This document shows, one piece after another, positions 61,448 to 64,000 of a stretch of 64,000 nucleotides of DNA. Below the pieces are notes generated by a model that saw only the letters and a program-made list of their open reading frames with translations, searched no databases and was not told where the DNA came from. Position numbers and translations under genes: made by a program. Positions within the stretch are counted from its first letter, which is position 1; every line of letters starts with the position of its first letter. The stretch comes from Hyunsoonleella flava (GTDB taxonomy: Bacteria; Bacteroidota; Bacteroidia; Flavobacteriales; Flavobacteriaceae): NCBI RefSeq assembly GCF_004310325.1, contig NZ_SIRT01000002.1, positions 1 to 64,000 of the forward strand. The letters run 5' to 3'.

Positions 61448-62377
61448 TCATAATTTTGGTTTTAGAATTAATTTGTAGTTGTTGAGCACAGTTACCTTCA
61501 CACTTCGATTGCGTCGTCTAAATACCTGTGTAATTCCGCCTACTTGCGGAACAGTTGGGATATTGATATCACCAATTACATCATCCAAAACTTCAGTAGT
61601 AGCCTCTGCTCTAAAATTGTTCTGTACATAGATGCCTTCGCTACCATCGAGCAAATCGAATGCCTTTAGTTTGGTAGGATGATGCTTTATGTTCTCAATT
61701 TCGATTAAGGCACGATTTGGCTGAAAGCTGATAAAACCAAAAACTGGCGTATTCTTTGGCATCGGCTTACCATTAATAGTAGCCGATTTGGTTAGGCGCA
61801 TCCGTAATCTAGTGTTCGCTTTGACAATCTGGTCGCCATCGACAACCACATATATCGTTTCATCTGTATTACCAATAATTGAAACTTCATTGGGTTTAGG
61901 CGAAGCAGCAAAGAATAACTGATGTTCTAATCCTAATTCTTTGGCTTCAATTTTTTGTTCTCGTATTATTTCGGCTGAATCGATTTGTTGTGCGCTCTTT
62001 TGCGCAACTTTCTTTTGCCCTAAGTTTCTGTATTTCTTGTCAGAGTATTGAATTTTACCTGCATTGTATATACTATCCACAATGCGTTTTTTTTCAAGTT
62101 CCGGCAAATTAGGATTGTAAAGACCTGTGGAATCCAAAAGCTTTTCATCGTAGATGCTGGGTGCGTTATTCTCGCGCACTTCCTTTAAGTCATTGATGGC
62201 ATCGAGCTTGGAATCATACTCTTTTTGATTTTCGTCCAAGTCCGGTACTAAGGTCTGTTCAAGGTTTTCGTTCTCGTTTTCATCATCACCCATAACCATC
62301 ATAGAATAGGAAATAAGGAATATGAAAATTACAGCTAGTACAGCTGCAAAAACTATTTTGTTCTTTTCTACTTTCAT
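61448..62377 (-). CDS. traM: Conjugative transposon protein TraM
   Basis: A 309-residue protein with one N-terminal membrane helix (KIVFAAVLAVIFIFLISYSMMV, near residues 7-28), an acidic coiled-coil part (about 40-130) and a C-terminal VirB10-like domain (NTRLRMRLTKSATINGKPMPK, TVPQVGGITQVFRRRN). TraM is the VirB10-like core component linking the inner and outer membrane. It is 31 bases upstream of traN on the - strand. Confidence 0.88.
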   Translation of the reverse strand: MKVEKNKIVFAAVLAVIFIFLISYSMMVMGDDENENENLEQTLVPDLDENQKEYDSKLDAINDLKEVRENNAPSIYDEKLLDSTGLYNPNLPELEKKRIVDSIYNAGKIQYSDKKYRNLGQKKVAQKSAQQIDSAEIIREQKIEAKELGLEHQLFFAASPKPNEVSIIGNTDETIYVVVDGDQIVKANTRLRMRLTKSATINGKPMPKNTPVFGFISFQPNRALIEIENIKHHPTKLKAFDLLDGSEGIYVQNNFRAEATTEVLDDVIGDINIPTVPQVGGITQVFRRRNRSVKVTVLNNYKLILKPKL

Positions 62378-62407
62378 AATCGTGGTTTTAAAGTGCCGAT
62401 TATCGGC

Positions 62408-63022
62408 TCAACTTTCATCGTTTAATTTTTTTAAGGTGTTCTCGAAATAGTTTGTAATCAACAAACCGTGTGGATTGTTTGGAAAGTTTCTATCAACGGG
62501 AATTAAGTTTCCACTAGAAACGAGTTCGTAGGTGTCAATTATTGAACCTCTATTGATTTCAAATACAGTAACCGTTCTAAAGACGTACGTTCCGTTTTGT
62601 TCTTCGATTTGTGAATCAATACTTAGTACTTTTTGAACAAGTGAGTATTGCAGCAATCGATTGTAGACACCATCGGCTTTTTTCTGACGATACAAGTTGT
62701 CCACGGAACTATTGCCCAACCAAAGCGCCTTTTCAAGATTCCGTTCGTAGTTACTGGCATCGATATTATAGAAGTAGTTGTGGAACAGGTCCAAATGCGC
62801 CAATGCCTCTACTTTGAAATTTTCTTTTTGGGTAACAAGCTTCAGCGGAATAATACTGCCATCGGTATTAATGGCAAAGGCACTATTAAGTGCTTCTTTA
62901 TTTGTCTTAAAAGCCATCCAAAGTGAAAAGGTGCTCGATAGCATCGCAAAAATGACAACTGCCAACACGATAAATCTGTTCAACTTTAAGACGTTGTATA
63001 TGTTCTTATATGGTGTTTTCAT
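62408..63022 (-). CDS. traK: Conjugative transposon protein TraK
   Basis: A 204-residue VirB8-like protein with an N-terminal membrane helix (FIVLAVVIFAMLSSTFSLWMAF, near residues 17-38) and a periplasmic domain (FNIDASNYERNLEKALWLGN, TYELVSSGNLIPV). TraK helps assemble the mating channel. It is 30 bases upstream of traM and 20 bases after traJ, in a tight operon. A traL gene, often present between K and M, is not seen. Confidence 0.87.
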   Translation of the reverse strand: MKTPYKNIYNVLKLNRFIVLAVVIFAMLSSTFSLWMAFKTNKEALNSAFAINTDGSIIPLKLVTQKENFKVEALAHLDLFHNYFYNIDASNYERNLEKALWLGNSSVDNLYRQKKADGVYNRLLQYSLVQKVLSIDSQIEEQNGTYVFRTVTVFEINRGSIIDTYELVSSGNLIPVDRNFPNNPHGLLITNYFENTLKKLNDES

Positions 63023-63042
63023 ATTTATATGTTTAATCTGCC

Positions 63043-63885
63043 CTAGGCAGTAAATAATCTGAGGGTAAACGATGTGGCGCGTTTATATAATTTGAACTTT
63101 AGAAAAACAATGAAACAAACTGACCCTAGCTGAACCACAGGTGCAAAAAAGCCCTGGCCGACATCTGTCCCAAAAAGGTTTGTCCAGAAATTCGTATTGA
63201 TTTCAGTATAGAGGGCGTTTACAAATACATTAACCAGAAAGAATGCAGGCACCAACATATAAACCGCGGCATATAACTTGAAAAATGTGTAAGCAAGCGA
63301 ACGGAATTTTTCAAAAACTGCTAGACTTATAACCAGCGGGAAAAAGGCTTGCATTATACCCAATAAAAAGTAGCGTTCAGCAAGAAACAACGGGTAGATG
63401 AACAAATCCAAAATCCAAAGGATAAGGCTAATGATAAATGCAAAGATTTTGAATCCGTAAAGTGGTGTGACAAGAGCTTCATATAATAAGGCCATTGCCG
63501 CTTGAGCAGCCTCTAAAAAATTTATTTCTTCTTCTATAGGAATATCCTGCATCTGTAATGGCAATAAAGCTGGTGCTGTACCACGATATTGCGCTTCTAT
63601 GGAAACCAAGATGCCATCAAAAAAGCCTAAAACCTGCGTTGAAAATATAACCAGAAGTACAATGGCAAAATTCTTGGTCAATTCCCCCGGACTTAATCCC
63701 CAAGTATAACCGTCTTTATCCGCAATACCTTCATTATACTTTTTTAGGATATTGACCAGAAAGAACAATACAGCAAGAGTTTTCATTCCTGCAATTGTAT
63801 ATTGCGAGAAACTACTGTTCTGTATGGTTTGAAATACCGCATCGACGTATTCCAGTCCAATTCCTAAAAATATGGTTGCGGTCAT
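63043..63885 (-). CDS. traJ: Conjugative transposon protein TraJ
   Basis: A 280-residue polytopic membrane protein (VirB6-like) with about six helices (IFSTQVLGFFDGI, FAFIISLILWILDLF, GIMQAFFPLVISLAVFE, SVCFIVFLKFKL among them). TraJ forms part of the inner-membrane channel. Its start is two bases from the stop of the partial upstream gene, so the operon continues past the window end. Confidence 0.86.
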   Translation of the reverse strand: MTATIFLGIGLEYVDAVFQTIQNSSFSQYTIAGMKTLAVLFFLVNILKKYNEGIADKDGYTWGLSPGELTKNFAIVLLVIFSTQVLGFFDGILVSIEAQYRGTAPALLPLQMQDIPIEEEINFLEAAQAAMALLYEALVTPLYGFKIFAFIISLILWILDLFIYPLFLAERYFLLGIMQAFFPLVISLAVFEKFRSLAYTFFKLYAAVYMLVPAFFLVNVFVNALYTEINTNFWTNLFGTDVGQGFFAPVVQLGSVCFIVFLKFKLYKRATSFTLRLFTA

Positions 63886-63887
63886 TA

Positions 63888-64000
63888 TTAGTAATCTGTT
63901 TCTCTATTATTAATTTTGTCCTGCATTTTTCTGAAGGATATAATATCCTTGTAGCGTTTCGTTCTTGTTTGAATATTTGAAACCATTTGCTTTGATTCTA
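63888..64000 (-). CDS. C-terminal end of a tra-operon protein (cut by the window)
   Basis: An open frame on the - strand reading out of the window. The last 37 residues include KRYKDIISFRKMQDKINN and end in ETDY. The stop (TTA on the + strand, 63888-63890) is two bases from traJ. By position it could be TraI, the gene that commonly precedes traJ, but the visible part is too short to show this. Confidence 0.55.
   Translation of the reverse strand, partial: ESKQMVSNIQTRTKRYKDIISFRKMQDKINNRETDY

Larger units (their letters stand above)
36512..64000. mobile_element. Integrative conjugative element (left part), tRNA-Leu edge to past window end
   Basis: A block of plasmid/ICE genes begins beside tRNA-Leu: ParB, DUF932, SSB, DUF6876, BfmA-like, DUF5712-like relaxase and TraG-like coupling protein on the + strand, then TraN, TraM, TraK and TraJ on the - strand. 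This gene set is typical of Bacteroidota conjugative elements of the CTnDOT kind. A defence island (45552-60201) is cargo between the two sets. The right end and integrase are outside the window. The exact left boundary is not proven; direct repeats GGTACAACAT near 36573-36592 are one candidate. Confidence 0.75.

Noticed and set aside
62611-63053. Open frames on the + strand opposite traK
   Set aside because: They are shadows of traK on the other strand with no RBS, neighbours or family features.
36512-64000. Prophage
   Set aside because: No capsid, terminase, portal or tail gene is present; the genes are conjugative.
1-64000. CRISPR arrays, rRNA genes and insertion-sequence transposases
   Set aside because: No regularly spaced direct repeats, rRNA segments or transposase genes were found; the repeats seen are dispersed palindromes.

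Overview
The window comes from a low-GC member of the Bacteroidota, most likely a marine Flavobacteriaceae. The basis is gene content (DUF4861, DUF4230, DUF4407, STAS and DUF58 proteins with flavobacterial character, CTnDOT-type Tra genes), Bacteroidota promoters (TTG, about 19 bases, TAnnTTTG), scarce Shine-Dalgarno sites, and several families of short palindromic repeats.

Bases 1-5900 are housekeeping and surface genes: trxA, a ClpP-family peptidase, a DUF58 protein, tRNA-Asp, a large lipoprotein and a stand-alone TonB plug protein. Bases 5940-16300 are a sugar-acid locus. kduI and a DUF4861 lipoprotein are divergent from a LacI regulator over one shared operator. A GntR regulator with a perfect 22-bp palindrome then leads a tight operon: beta-decarboxylating dehydrogenase, cyclase/hydrolase, four-carbon acid sugar kinase, MFS transporter, Gfo/Idh oxidoreductase. 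A second LacI regulator follows. Bases 16660-19450 hold a tiny lipoprotein and a TPR-histidine kinase/response regulator pair.

Bases 19700-36260 are mixed chromosomal genes: DUF456, YccA, a glycosyltransferase with a flippase-like protein, ruvC-hemW-cyclase-DUF4230, small zinc proteins, two tandem STAS proteins, DUF4407, a BlaI/BlaR1-like pair with clear operators, an EamA transporter and an M20 dipeptidase.

At 36356-36511 a broken tRNA-Leu fragment and a complete tRNA-Leu mark the left edge of an integrative conjugative element that runs past the right end. It carries ParB, DUF932, SSB, DUF6876, BfmA-like, DUF5712-like and TraG-like genes on the + strand, and a tra operon (N, M, K, J and a fragment) on the - strand. 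No integrase or right end is in the window.

The cargo between them (45552-60201) is the most interesting part. It is an eleven-gene, translationally coupled DNA phosphorothioation-like defence island: DUF4007, a large P-loop ATPase, DndC-like sulfurtransferase, GIY-YIG-like protein, DndB-like DGQHR protein, cysteine desulfurase, PLD-helicase, a 76-aa unknown, DndD-like SMC ATPase, a 175-aa unknown and an AlbA/Schlafen-type ATP-binding protein. No recognisable DndE or DptFGH is present, so it looks like a variant sulfur-modification and restriction system with its own effector set.
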